Assembly (NCBI GenBank): GCA_020638155.1
Contig: JACKJB010000001.1
Location: 744,001 to 808,000, forward strand
Length of the DNA: 64,000 nt
Source of the DNA: Rhodospirillales bacterium
GTDB taxonomy: Bacteria > Pseudomonadota > Alphaproteobacteria > Micavibrionales > Micavibrionaceae
Direction: 5' to 3'
The notes below the pieces were generated by a model that did no database searches, was not told the DNA's origin, and saw nothing but the letters and a program-made list of their open reading frames with translations. Shown in pieces: positions 1 through 8,610 of this stretch. The position numbers were made by a program, and so were the translations under genes. Every line of letters starts with the position of its first letter. Positions within the stretch are counted from its first letter, which is position 1.

Positions 1-2
1 GC

Positions 3-662
3 AATCTGTTTAGTCCCGACCGCTTCCCCGGCAAGGACCGGCTGGAAGACCAGAGCCGGGTGACATACGGCCTGCGCAGCGGGCTTTACGGGTATGGCGG
101 CAGTTACGGTAGTGTATTCTTGGGGCAAAGCTATCGTTTTGACGAAGATGATAACCCGTTCCCCGCGGGCTCTGGACTGGAGCGGCGCGAGTCGGACTGG
201 GTCGGGCAGATCGCCGGGGCGTATAAGGATGATTACGGGATTAATTACCGGACGCAGCTTGACGGCAATAATTTCACCTCGCGGCGGCACGAAGTAGACG
301 GCTTTGCCGATTTCGGGCGGCTTGATATCAGTTCCCGCTATCTATTCGCCAAGGCGCTTGAAGGAACTGATATTGAGGAAAGCCGCGAACAGATATATGG
401 TGCGGCAGGTTTTGATGTCACCCGCAACTGGCGTATACGGGGCAGTGTGCTTGAAGATCTCGGGTCTGATCCGGGCTTGCGCGAAGCGACGTTCGGGCTG
501 GATTATACCGGGTGTTGCCTGTCGTTTTCTGCTACGGTTGAGCGGAATATTACGTCCGATGTGTCGGGGGATAGTGGGACTGATGTTAAATTCCGTGTGG
601 GGCTGAAGGGGTTGGGCGAGTTCCAGAACTCCAGTTCTGCCGGGTTTAGCGGGAGTAATTAA
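3..662 (+). CDS. lptD: LPS-assembly protein LptD, C-terminal part (cut by window edge)
   Basis: The reading frame is open from base 3, so this is the 3' end of a longer gene. The encoded segment reads NLFSPDRFPGKDRLED near its start, the conserved region of the LptD beta-barrel, followed by alternating short strands rich in Tyr, Gly and acidic residues. A Cys-Cys pair (TGCCLSF, around 510-515) fits the C-terminal cysteines that form inter-domain disulfides in LptD. LptD is the outer-membrane translocon that inserts lipopolysaccharide with LptE. In many alphaproteobacteria surA-pdxA-ksgA follow lptD; here a permease gene follows instead. The N-terminal periplasmic domain lies outside the window. 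Confidence 0.88.
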   Translation, partial: NLFSPDRFPGKDRLEDQSRVTYGLRSGLYGYGGSYGSVFLGQSYRFDEDDNPFPAGSGLERRESDWVGQIAGAYKDDYGINYRTQLDGNNFTSRRHEVDGFADFGRLDISSRYLFAKALEGTDIEESREQIYGAAGFDVTRNWRIRGSVLEDLGSDPGLREATFGLDYTGCCLSFSATVERNITSDVSGDSGTDVKFRVGLKGLGEFQNSSSAGFSGSN

Positions 663-674
663 CCAGGAGCGAAT

Positions 675-2591
675 GTGACCTTTATTTTTGACAGTACGGC
701 GTTTCACATGTGGTTTGTCCTGTTCCTGACGGGATGGGCGGCTTATTCGTTTGTGCGGGAAAAGCTGCCGATTGAGGTCACTAGTGTGGCGCTGCTGACG
801 GTGTTGCTGCTGTTTGGCCAGTTTTTCCCGGTCCTGGATGCGAATGGCCGCAACCAGCTTGATGCGATGTCGCTGCTGTCCGGTTTTGCCAACCCGGCCC
901 TTGTCGCCGTGCTGGCGTTGCTGGTGATGGGGCAGGCGGTGATCCAGACCGATGCGCTGCGCCCGATTACGCGGATGTTCGTGACGTACGGGTCAAAATG
1001 GGCGTGGGTTTCGATTATCAGTATCCTGCTGTTTATTGCGGCGATGAGCGCGTTCATGAATAACACCCCGTTGGTGATTCTTGCTATCCCGATCCTGCAG
1101 GCGCTGGCGGCGTCTGCAAAGATGCCGGAAAGCCGGGTCATGATGCCGCTGTCTTTTGCTGCGATCCTGGGCGGGATGACAACGCTGGTCGGGTCATCGA
1201 CCAACATGCTTGTTTCAACCACTATGGTAGAACTTGGTCATAAGCCATTGGGATTTTTTGATTTCTTTGTTCCGGGTGCGATCCTTGCGGCCTCCGGTTT
1301 TGTTTATATCCTGCTGGTCCTGCCGCGCCTGATCCCGGTGCGGACATCGCTGGCGCAGCAGCTTGTTGGCGATGAGCGCGAGTTTATTGCCGAGCTTGAT
1401 GTCTCGGCCGATAGCAGGCTTGTCGGGATGGAATGCGTCGAAGGCGGCTTTCCGGCGCTGCCGGAGCTGAAAATCCGGTTGATCCAGCGTTCTGGGCACC
1501 TGATCCTGCCACCGTTCGAAGGATATGTTATTGAGCCGGGCGATATCCTGATTGTGGCGGCGACGCGGGATGCGCTGACCGGATTGCTGGCTAAATATCC
1601 GGGCTTCCTGCTGTCCGAGGAAGAGGAAAAGATTATGCAGGCGCAGTCCGCGCCGCCGGAAGAAAAAGTCCGTACCGAAGACGATGAAGATGATATCCCT
1701 GCGGCCGCGCCTGATCTTGAGGAAAAAGTCGCGGAAACCCGTATCCTTGCAGAGATTATGATTACGCCGGCCTCCCGGATGATTGAAATGTCGCTGGAGC
1801 AGGTCGGGTTCCACCGCCAGTTCGGAGCGATTGTACTGGGGATCCAGCGCCGGGCGCGGGTTGTGCGGCGGCGGCTTGGCCGGATCAGGCTGGAGCCGGG
1901 GGATGTGTTGCTGGTCGCGGGGAGCCGCGGGGCGATTGATTCCATGCGCGGGAACCAGGATTTGATTGTCCTGTCCGGGTCGAAGCGCGAATTGCCTGTT
2001 CCGAAGAAAGCGCCCTTGGCCGGCGGAATTATGTTCGGCGCGATTGCGCTTGCGGCGAGCGGGGTGCTGTCGATCCCGGTGGCGGCGATTACGGGTGCGG
2101 TGATGCTGATCGCTACGGATTGCCTGAATATCCGGCAGGCAACGCGGGCGATTGACCGGAAAATTTTCCTTCTGGTCGGCTCGATGCTTGCGCTGAGTCA
2201 GGCACTACAGGTCACGGAAGGGGCCAGCTTTGTCGCCGATTCCCTGCTGGGCCTGCCGTTTATTGAGACGCCGTTTGCGATGGCGTCGCTGCTGTTTATC
2301 GTCGTGGCTTTCTGTACGAATGTGCTCAGTAATAATGCCTGTGCGATCCTGTTTACGCCGATTGCGCTCAGTCTTGCGGTCAATCTGGGGGTCGATCCGT
2401 TTATTTTTGCGATTACCGTGGTGTTTGCCGCGAACTGTTCTTTCGCGTCGCCGATCGGTTACCAGACAAACCTGCTGGTGATGGGGCCGGGGCATTACCG
2501 CTTCCGGGACTTTATCAAGGCCGGGGTGCCGCTGGTGCTGATGCTGTGGGTGGCTTATATGGGCGTGATTAAGTTTTATTTCGGGCTTTAG
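675..2591 (+). CDS. SLC13/DASS-type permease with two internal TrkA-C (RCK-C) domains
   Basis: This is a 638-residue inner-membrane protein. Two blocks of hydrophobic segments (about 1-222 and 440-638) flank a soluble centre. The motifs NNTP (residues 129-132) and SNNA (from residue 552) sit in equivalent places in the two halves, as in divalent anion:Na+ symporters. The soluble part holds two TrkA-C-like modules (about 228-312 and 355-435), each ending in EPGD followed by a hydrophobic strand, and they are joined by a Glu/Asp-rich linker. Homologues are annotated as sulfate, citrate or dicarboxylate transporters; the substrate cannot be read here. The start is GTG at 675, because AGGAG (665-669) lies 5 nt upstream and the nearby ATG at 673 runs straight into a stop. 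Confidence 0.85.
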   Translation: MTFIFDSTAFHMWFVLFLTGWAAYSFVREKLPIEVTSVALLTVLLLFGQFFPVLDANGRNQLDAMSLLSGFANPALVAVLALLVMGQAVIQTDALRPITRMFVTYGSKWAWVSIISILLFIAAMSAFMNNTPLVILAIPILQALAASAKMPESRVMMPLSFAAILGGMTTLVGSSTNMLVSTTMVELGHKPLGFFDFFVPGAILAASGFVYILLVLPRLIPVRTSLAQQLVGDEREFIAELDVSADSRLVGMECVEGGFPALPELKIRLIQRSGHLILPPFEGYVIEPGDILIVAATRDALTGLLAKYPGFLLSEEEEKIMQAQSAPPEEKVRTEDDEDDIPAAAPDLEEKVAETRILAEIMITPASRMIEMSLEQVGFHRQFGAIVLGIQRRARVVRRRLGRIRLEPGDVLLVAGSRGAIDSMRGNQDLIVLSGSKRELPVPKKAPLAGGIMFGAIALAASGVLSIPVAAITGAVMLIATDCLNIRQATRAIDRKIFLLVGSMLALSQALQVTEGASFVADSLLGLPFIETPFAMASLLFIVVAFCTNVLSNNACAILFTPIALSLAVNLGVDPFIFAITVVFAANCSFASPIGYQTNLLVMGPGHYRFRDFIKAGVPLVLMLWVAYMGVIKFYFGL

Positions 2592-3736
2592 CCGTCATTG
2601 CCAATAGCACCGGGATCAAGGCTGATGACGTTGTTCTGTATGTCGCCGTCCTTAAAGTTTTTGACGATTACCTTACCCGCAAGGTCATAGGCCGGGCCGT
2701 AAATCTGTAATTCCAGCCGGTCAAAGCTGCGCTTTTTAATGTCCGCGCGCAGGCGTTCCAAATTACCTTCGGTCAGCAGCAGCGATGTCAGGGCTTTGGC
2801 TGTGATTTCTTCGGCCTGCAGCGCCGCGAGAAAATCGATGAGATCATCAAGCTGCGCCGTTTCTATGCTGGCATCTATATAAAGGCCGTCCGTGCGGGCG
2901 GCGGCGTCAATGGTAAAGCTCATTTCCTCAAAGCCGCCGATATGGCCTGCGCCGATCAGCTTGTATTCGGTCATGGGGCCGCTGAGCGTCAGGCGCAGAT
3001 TCATCAGATTGACCTGCCCGATGGTCAGCTTGCCCGCGTCAATTTGCCCGTTTACGGCAGGGACCGGGCCGTTTGTCTTATCCAGCGCCAGCCAGCCACT
3101 CATGCGGCTGCCCTGGATATTGTTCAAATTGGCTGTGCCGTCCTGGATGTCGATTTCATAGGCCCAGCGGCCGTCCGGGTGGATTTTCCCGCTCCAGTTC
3201 GTTTTTGCCTGCAACTGATGCTGTTCCGCGGTGATGGCGGCCCGCAGGGCGGTGATGCCGTCTTCCTGCCGGGTTAGTTCCCCTTTGGCGTCAAAGCGCA
3301 GGGCCCCGGCAGAGGTCAGCAGGTCGAGCTGGCCGCTTTTCAGGGTGATCCGGTCGATTTCAGGCTGCGGTGGCAGGGTTTGCGTCCAGCCGCTGATATC
3401 AAGGCCGGTTTCCTTGCTGAATTCGCCAGAGAGCTTTGCCGCGTTGATGACAGCTTCTTTCGGCTGTTTTTGCAAGATGATGTCTTGTAGCGTGGCCGGG
3501 ATTTGGATATCGCTGATGGTGCTGAATTTGTCTGGATCTAAAGCAATACCGGTATAGACGAGGTAGCCGTCCCGGTAGGTCATATCTTGCGTGACGGCGT
3601 TTTCAAAGCCGTAGGCGGTCAGGCGCTGGTCCATGCGGGTCGATAACTTGCCGTAGCTATGATAGCCGTACCCGGTTATGAGCAGGGCAGGCAGGGCAAA
3701 GACAAGCAAAATTCCGGAGAGTTTTCTGATAATCAC
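2588..3736 (-). CDS. Membrane-anchored periplasmic protein of unknown function (AsmA/YdbH-like flavour)
   Basis: I do not recognise this 382-residue protein with certainty. It starts at GTG 3736 with a signal-anchor helix (about residues 5-25), followed by a soluble domain with alternating beta-strand patterns. Repeated phrases such as ITLKSGQLDL and INGQIDAGKLTIGQVNLMNL resemble the beta-rich lipid-transport folds of AsmA/YdbH proteins, though it is much shorter than those. It converges on the permease gene, and the two stop codons overlap within 2588-2591. A role in the envelope is inferred from topology only. Confidence 0.6.
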   Translation of the reverse strand: MIIRKLSGILLVFALPALLITGYGYHSYGKLSTRMDQRLTAYGFENAVTQDMTYRDGYLVYTGIALDPDKFSTISDIQIPATLQDIILQKQPKEAVINAAKLSGEFSKETGLDISGWTQTLPPQPEIDRITLKSGQLDLLTSAGALRFDAKGELTRQEDGITALRAAITAEQHQLQAKTNWSGKIHPDGRWAYEIDIQDGTANLNNIQGSRMSGWLALDKTNGPVPAVNGQIDAGKLTIGQVNLMNLRLTLSGPMTEYKLIGAGHIGGFEEMSFTIDAAARTDGLYIDASIETAQLDDLIDFLAALQAEEITAKALTSLLLTEGNLERLRADIKKRSFDRLELQIYGPAYDLAGKVIVKNFKDGDIQNNVISLDPGAIGNDG

Positions 3737-3834
3737 AATCGTTCCCGCTTTTTATTCTTCTCAACGGAATATAATGGGGACTTCTTATAATCAAGAGCTA
3801 TATTTAAAAAGAGAATATATTTTACATAAAAAAT

Positions 3835-3864
3835 TTGACAACATATAGGTAAAGCGTGTAACAT
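3835..3864 (+). promoter_or_regulatory. Candidate sigma-70 promoter for the small secreted protein gene
   Basis: A perfect TTGACA (3835-3840) is followed after 18 bp by TAACAT (3859-3864) in an AT-rich stretch. The gene starts 62 bp downstream. No other promoter-like pair is visible in this gap. Confidence 0.5.
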
Positions 3865-3925
3865 ATGCTCATACAATTTATTGAGAAACGCTGCCGGCGG
3901 GCGGCATAATATAGAGGGCAAAATA

Positions 3926-4336
3926 ATGAAATTAGGAAAACAGTTTTTAGTTGCGTCTGCTTTGGCAACCAGTATGGCAATGGCTCCGGCAGCTCAGGCT
4001 GACTGGGGTGGCATTTTCAACAACATCGTTAGCGGCGTTTTAAATGATGGTGCCGTACAGGGGCAGATCCAGCAGCGTATCGGGGACCGTTACGGTAATT
4101 TTGCCGGGGCTGTAGCAGGTTCGGCGCTTCGGACACATGCGAACTCTATAGGCCGGTGTTATAATACTTCTGGGACAAACCGTCAGTTCCGCGTCGATAA
4201 TACGACGGGGCGCGCCGATTATGATTATACCTATGGAAATGGTGTTGATAGCTGTCATTCACACAGCTACGGCAGTCCGTATGGGTCCGGTTCATCTAAT
4301 GCAGGTTTTAACAGTAACCCTACCGGATACCGTTAA
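3926..4336 (+). CDS. Small secreted Gly/Asn/Tyr-rich protein, unknown function
   Basis: The product has 136 residues and begins with a clear Sec signal peptide (KQFLVASALATSMAMAPAAQA, cleavage before DWGG). The mature part has a short helical region and then a C-terminal half rich in Gly, Ser, Asn and Tyr with two Cys. The start is ATG 3926, supported by GAGGG (3914-3918); an upstream in-frame TTG at 3881 lacks a Shine-Dalgarno sequence. Its stop codon directly abuts the stop of the convergent parE. I recognise no family; the pattern suggests a small periplasmic or surface protein. Confidence 0.7.
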   Translation: MKLGKQFLVASALATSMAMAPAAQADWGGIFNNIVSGVLNDGAVQGQIQQRIGDRYGNFAGAVAGSALRTHANSIGRCYNTSGTNRQFRVDNTTGRADYDYTYGNGVDSCHSHSYGSPYGSGSSNAGFNSNPTGYR

Positions 4337-6367
4337 TTAAATATCCAGATCTTCAACGAATTCAGCGTTTTCCTGGATGAACTGGTAGCGGGCGTCTGCG
4401 TTTTTGCCCATCAGACGCTCGACCAGGTCGTCCACGGCTTCTAACGGGTTCGCGTCTGCCGCGGTGTCATCTTCCGTCATTTCTTCGGTAATACCCAATG
4501 TGGCCATGGCGTCGGGCAGGCTGACACGGATCAGGGTCCGGGTTTCCGGGTTCATCGTTGTTTCCTTGAGCTGTTTGGCCGGCATTTCGCCAAGACCTTT
4601 AAAACGGCTGACATCGACCTTCTTCTTATTTTTAAAGACCGTTTCCATCAGCGTATCTTTTTGCGCATCATCCATGGCGTATTCGCTCAATGTCCCGCTG
4701 GTCAGGCGGTATAGCGGCGGTTGCGCCAGGTACAGATGGCCGCTCTCGATCAGCGGCTGCATCTGGGTGTAGAAGAAAGTGACGAGCAGGGCGGCAATAT
4801 GGGCGCCGTCCACATCCGCATCGGTCATGATGATGATCTTTTCGTACCGCAGTTTATTCAGGTCGAATTCCTTGCCGTAACCGCAGCCAAGGGCTTGAAT
4901 CAAATCCTGAATTTCCTGGTTGGCGCGGATTTTGTCCTTGGTGGCGCTGACAACGTTGAGGATTTTGCCCCGCAGCGGCAGGACGGCCTGGGTTTCCCGG
5001 CGTCTAGCCTGCTTGGCTGAGCCGCCCGCACTGTCGCCCTCGACGATGAACAGCTCTGTACCTTCGGCGGCAGAGCGGCTGCAATCTGCGAGCTTGCCCG
5101 GCAGGCGCAGGCGCTTGGTGGCGCTTTTGCGGGCCATGGCCTTGTCTTCACGGCGGCGCTGGCGTTCTTCGGCCAAGTCTATGATATATTGCAATAATTG
5201 CTGGCTGGCGGCGGTGTCGCTGGACAGCCAGTGGTCGAAATAGTCTTTGACCGCCTGATCGACAAGGCGGGTGACTTCGGTATTGGCCAGCTTGTCTTTG
5301 GTCTGGCCCTGGAACTGCGGATCGCGGATAAAGACCGAAACAAGGATCGCGGCGGTGCCGACAACGTCATCGGCGGTAATTACCCCGGCTTTTTTATTGC
5401 CGATCATTTCGCCGTAATTGCGCAGGCCGCGGGCCAAGGCGCTGCGCAGGCCTTGTTCATGCGTGCCGCCTTGCGGGGTCGGGACGGTGTTACAATAGGA
5501 ATGGGTGAACCCGTCACCGGTCTGCGGCCATGCGATGGCAAATTCCATGCGTCCTGCGTCATCCGGGAATTCGGCCTGTCCGCTGAATGGCTGCGGAGTG
5601 ACCATCTTCCTATCCTTAAGTGTTGCATTAAGAAAATCAAGCAAGCCATTGGGAAATTTAAAGTTTTCCTCTTCTGGTATTTTGCTGTCAGTCTTTAGCA
5701 GGCTGGCCGCGCACTTCCAGCGGATCTCAACGCCCCGGAACAGATATGCCTTTGAGCGGGTCATCTGGTAGAGCCATGCGGGTTTCAGGTGCGCTTTTGA
5801 CCCGAAAATTTCCGGGTCAGGCTTAAACCATACGGTCGTGCCGCGGCGGTTGCTGACAGCGCCCAGATCTTCGAGCTTCCCGGTCGGCAGGCCCCGGGAA
5901 AAGCTTTGTTTATAAAGTTTTTTATCGCGGGCGACTTCGACCCACATGGATTCGGTCAGGGCGTTCACAACGGAAATCCCGACCCCGTGCAGGCCGCCAG
6001 AGGTCTGGTAGACTTTACCGCTGAATTTTCCGCCGGAGTGCAGGGTGGTCAGAATGACTTCCAGTGCCGACTTTCCCGGATATTTCGGGTGTTCGTCTAC
6101 CGGGATACCGCGGCCGTTATCTGAAATGGTGATGGAATAATCGTCGTGCAGCTCGATTTCAATGCGGTTGGCAAAGCCAGCAACGGCTTCATCCATGGAG
6201 TTATCGAGAATTTCACCGACGAGGTGATGCAGCGCGCGCTCGTCCGTGCCACCAATATACATGCCCGGCCGTTTTCGTACCGGTTCAAGGCCTTCGAGGA
6301 CTTCAATGTCCGATGCGCCGTAGGAATCGTCTTTTTTTGCCATATTGCTATTGAAAAGGTCTGTCAT
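4337..6367 (-). CDS. parE: DNA topoisomerase IV subunit B
   Basis: This 676-residue protein is the ATPase subunit of topoisomerase IV, which with ParC decatenates replicated chromosomes. It shows the GHKL ATPase motifs (EILDNSMDEA, SDNGRGIP, GLHGVG), then the transducer, and the Toprim motifs EGDSAGG and DADVDGAH. The length and the sequence VRKRPGMYIG fit ParE rather than the usually longer GyrB. The ORF is open upstream to 6625, but the start is placed at ATG 6367 because homologues begin shortly before the SDIEVLEGLEPVRKRP region. No parC is visible, as is usual when the two genes are unlinked. Confidence 0.93.
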   Translation of the reverse strand: MTDLFNSNMAKKDDSYGASDIEVLEGLEPVRKRPGMYIGGTDERALHHLVGEILDNSMDEAVAGFANRIEIELHDDYSITISDNGRGIPVDEHPKYPGKSALEVILTTLHSGGKFSGKVYQTSGGLHGVGISVVNALTESMWVEVARDKKLYKQSFSRGLPTGKLEDLGAVSNRRGTTVWFKPDPEIFGSKAHLKPAWLYQMTRSKAYLFRGVEIRWKCAASLLKTDSKIPEEENFKFPNGLLDFLNATLKDRKMVTPQPFSGQAEFPDDAGRMEFAIAWPQTGDGFTHSYCNTVPTPQGGTHEQGLRSALARGLRNYGEMIGNKKAGVITADDVVGTAAILVSVFIRDPQFQGQTKDKLANTEVTRLVDQAVKDYFDHWLSSDTAASQQLLQYIIDLAEERQRRREDKAMARKSATKRLRLPGKLADCSRSAAEGTELFIVEGDSAGGSAKQARRRETQAVLPLRGKILNVVSATKDKIRANQEIQDLIQALGCGYGKEFDLNKLRYEKIIIMTDADVDGAHIAALLVTFFYTQMQPLIESGHLYLAQPPLYRLTSGTLSEYAMDDAQKDTLMETVFKNKKKVDVSRFKGLGEMPAKQLKETTMNPETRTLIRVSLPDAMATLGITEEMTEDDTAADANPLEAVDDLVERLMGKNADARYQFIQENAEFVEDLDI

Positions 6368-6473
6368 TTCACTCTGAGTCTGTTGATGGGCCTTTATAGT
6401 GGACCGCATTCGTAATAAGCTTATATAAACTAAGAGATAGCGAATACGCAATGCGTTGGAAAGCTTAAAGTCT

Positions 6474-7343
6474 ATGGGAAGCGGTAAAAAGTTGAGTAAA
6501 GAGTTCGATAACGCCAGACGTAAGAAAATTACGGCTAAAGTCTCCCCCATGCCCGCAGACACGATTGCCGACCGGTATATCAGTGCCGGATGGCTGTTAT
6601 CGCAGATGGATATTGCCGGGGGCAACCGCGCCTATAAGTATGTCCAGGGCCGGGCGGTCACGGTGGGGCTGGAGGCTATGGAGTTCAAGGCTCCTGTCTT
6701 TATTGGCGATAATGTGACGATTTATACCGAAATCGAAAAACAGGGGCGCTCTTCGCTGACGATTCGGGTGCAGGCTTATGCCGAGCGCCGCGAAGGGAAG
6801 CCGGGGCAGCGTTCTGAGAAGGTGACGGAAGGGCTGTTCACTTTTGTGCATATCGATGAAAATGGGAAGGCCAGGGAAATCGCGAAGGGATCTCCCGATA
6901 AGGCGTCCGGTAAGAGGCCTAAAGGCAAGGCGTCGGATACAGAGGTTCTGGGGCAGGAGCCTGCTTTGAAAAAAGGGCAGGAACTGTCGATCCGGACGGT
7001 CCCGTTCCCGCGCGATAAGAACTATAACGGTGATATTTTCGGAGGCTGGGTGCTGGAGCAGATGGATCTGGCCGGCAGTGTGCGGGCCCGTAAATTCGTT
7101 GGTGGGGCTGCTGTTCCTGTGGCGATTAACGCGATGACGTTTAACCGCCCGGTCTCGGTGCTGGATGAGGTGAGCTTCTACACAGAGATCGAGAAAGTCG
7201 GAAAAAGTTCGGTTACCGTGAAGGTTGAAGCCTGGGCGTTAAGAGAAGATTTAAAAAAATATGAAAAAGTAACAGAAGGTAGTTTTGTTTACGTGTCTGT
7301 CGATAAAGACCGTAAACCACAGCCTATTAACCCTAAACCCTGA
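6474..7343 (+). CDS. Acyl-CoA thioesterase with two tandem hotdog domains
   Basis: The protein has about 289 residues and two YciA-like hotdog domains in series, roughly residues 20-135 and 165-280. They align well with each other: GWLLSQMDIAG with GWVLEQMDLAG, and IYTEIEKQGRSSLT with FYTEIEKVGKSSVT. Such enzymes hydrolyse acyl-CoA to free acid and CoA in the cytoplasm. The second domain keeps the full NGDIFGGW motif of YciA, whereas the first reads ADRYISAGW at that place, so the copies may no longer be equivalent. Bacterial homologues are usually single-domain and about 130 residues long. ATG 6474 is the first ATG in frame; a TTG at 6456 is possible. Confidence 0.87.
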   Translation: MGSGKKLSKEFDNARRKKITAKVSPMPADTIADRYISAGWLLSQMDIAGGNRAYKYVQGRAVTVGLEAMEFKAPVFIGDNVTIYTEIEKQGRSSLTIRVQAYAERREGKPGQRSEKVTEGLFTFVHIDENGKAREIAKGSPDKASGKRPKGKASDTEVLGQEPALKKGQELSIRTVPFPRDKNYNGDIFGGWVLEQMDLAGSVRARKFVGGAAVPVAINAMTFNRPVSVLDEVSFYTEIEKVGKSSVTVKVEAWALREDLKKYEKVTEGSFVYVSVDKDRKPQPINPKP

Positions 7344-7355
7344 TAGGGGGATAAT

Positions 7356-8552
7356 GTGTTGAAGATAAAATTCTGGAGTATCGTATTTTTTCTGACGACG
7401 GGCTTTGTGCTGGTTCAATCAGGCACGGTGCGGGCGCAGATGGAACAGCTCAATATGAGTATGGAGCAGATTCCGATGATCCAGAGCTATGCTGCGGAGA
7501 TGTCTCAGGAAGACTTTATCGAGAATAGCGAAATTTTTGAAGAAGAGCCTCTGAACGACAAGCACCTGGCTTACAGGATACGGCTGCCTAAAAAATGGCA
7601 TCGTGTGACATCGACAATGGCGCCTTTAAGTATGGATGAGTTGGGAATTCCGCTCAAGGAGCGCCCAGAGAATACTGAGGTTATTACCCCGACGATTCTT
7701 GGAGAGGTGGCCCGCTATTACGGGCCGGGACGTTTGGGACCTCTGAGCCATTTTGAAATTGAAACGCAAAAGCTCGAATATGAAGTGACCGCCAAGAACT
7801 GGTTTATGCGGGAAATTCTTGTGCAGGGCTACTCCCTTGAAGGGTTCAAGGAAATTTCCGAGAGGAAGGTTGAGGCTCTGTATGTCGTCGTCAAAAAGGA
7901 TGTAGCATATGTTGTGCGGGCTGTGGCCGAAATTAACGGCTCGCGTATGGTGATTGCCTCTTATCATGTACCGGATACGTATTGGAAAGCAGAGCGGGCT
8001 GAGCAGGAATATGCCATTAGCTCATTCGAATTTCTTTCTCCGGAAGAGAGCAAGATTGAAGCTACACGGACTTATGCGTTTCTTGATCTGTTAAGGTTTG
8101 AATACCCGGCATCCTGGCGTTTGATCGCCCCGAATATTTATAATACCGAAGGCATGGATGCGAAGCTGGTCCATACGATTGACCACCGGACGTTAAGTGG
8201 TGAAATTGATATTTCTATCCTGTCCAATGAATATGAAGATGTTCTTGATGATGAAGTTAAATTTATCAAAGAAGAGCTTGCCAGCAGGGAGCTGGAGTTG
8301 GGTGAGTTTATTGAAACGCTTAATGGAAAATATAAGTTTCCGCCGCATGTGCTTTATTCTCATGTAGAAGCTTATAAGCTTTTTTCTCCGTATCGTAAGA
8401 CGCAAGAACACGAGTTTTGGCTGGCGATCATGGAAGAGGATCGCTATTACTATGTCGTGTCGATGATTACGCCCAGCCGGACGAGGGAATTCTTTACATG
8501 GGCCCGGAATGCCGAAGCCTTTGAAGTCGTCGTTCAGAGTATCAAGCCATAA
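7356..8552 (+). CDS. Secreted protein with a duplicated PsbP/DcrB-like domain, unknown function
   Basis: The product is about 398 residues. It has an N-terminal signal peptide (hydrophobic 6-23, cleavage near VRAQ) and appears to contain two related domains. Each begins with a hydrophobic strand followed by a K/S-W motif, YRIRLPKKWHRV (about 72-83) and LRFEYPASWRLI (about 247-258), and each ends in a helix after a strand like VVIASYHVP or YVVSMITP. This layout recalls the PsbP/DUF1795 fold. The start is GTG 7356 or TTG 7359, both served by AGGGGG (7345-7350). It lies 12 bp after the thioesterase gene and may be co-transcribed with it. The function is unknown. Confidence 0.65.
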   Translation: MLKIKFWSIVFFLTTGFVLVQSGTVRAQMEQLNMSMEQIPMIQSYAAEMSQEDFIENSEIFEEEPLNDKHLAYRIRLPKKWHRVTSTMAPLSMDELGIPLKERPENTEVITPTILGEVARYYGPGRLGPLSHFEIETQKLEYEVTAKNWFMREILVQGYSLEGFKEISERKVEALYVVVKKDVAYVVRAVAEINGSRMVIASYHVPDTYWKAERAEQEYAISSFEFLSPEESKIEATRTYAFLDLLRFEYPASWRLIAPNIYNTEGMDAKLVHTIDHRTLSGEIDISILSNEYEDVLDDEVKFIKEELASRELELGEFIETLNGKYKFPPHVLYSHVEAYKLFSPYRKTQEHEFWLAIMEEDRYYYVVSMITPSRTREFFTWARNAEAFEVVVQSIKP

Positions 8553-8558
8553 ACGAAA

Positions 8559-8588
8559 AAACCCGGCATTTAAAGGCCGGGTTTTTGT
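8559..8588. terminator. Bidirectional rho-independent terminator
   Basis: The stem AAACCCGGC (8559-8567) pairs with GCCGGGTTT (8576-8584). A run of A precedes it and a run of T follows it. It lies between the convergent secreted-protein gene and glnA and could terminate both. Confidence 0.85.
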
Positions 8589-8610
8589 TATCTGGTTCGT
8601 TCGATACCCC

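Noticed and set aside
6370..6625. Long N-terminal extension of ParE
   Set aside because: The 86 extra residues are not family-like and overlap the divergent thioesterase gene start.
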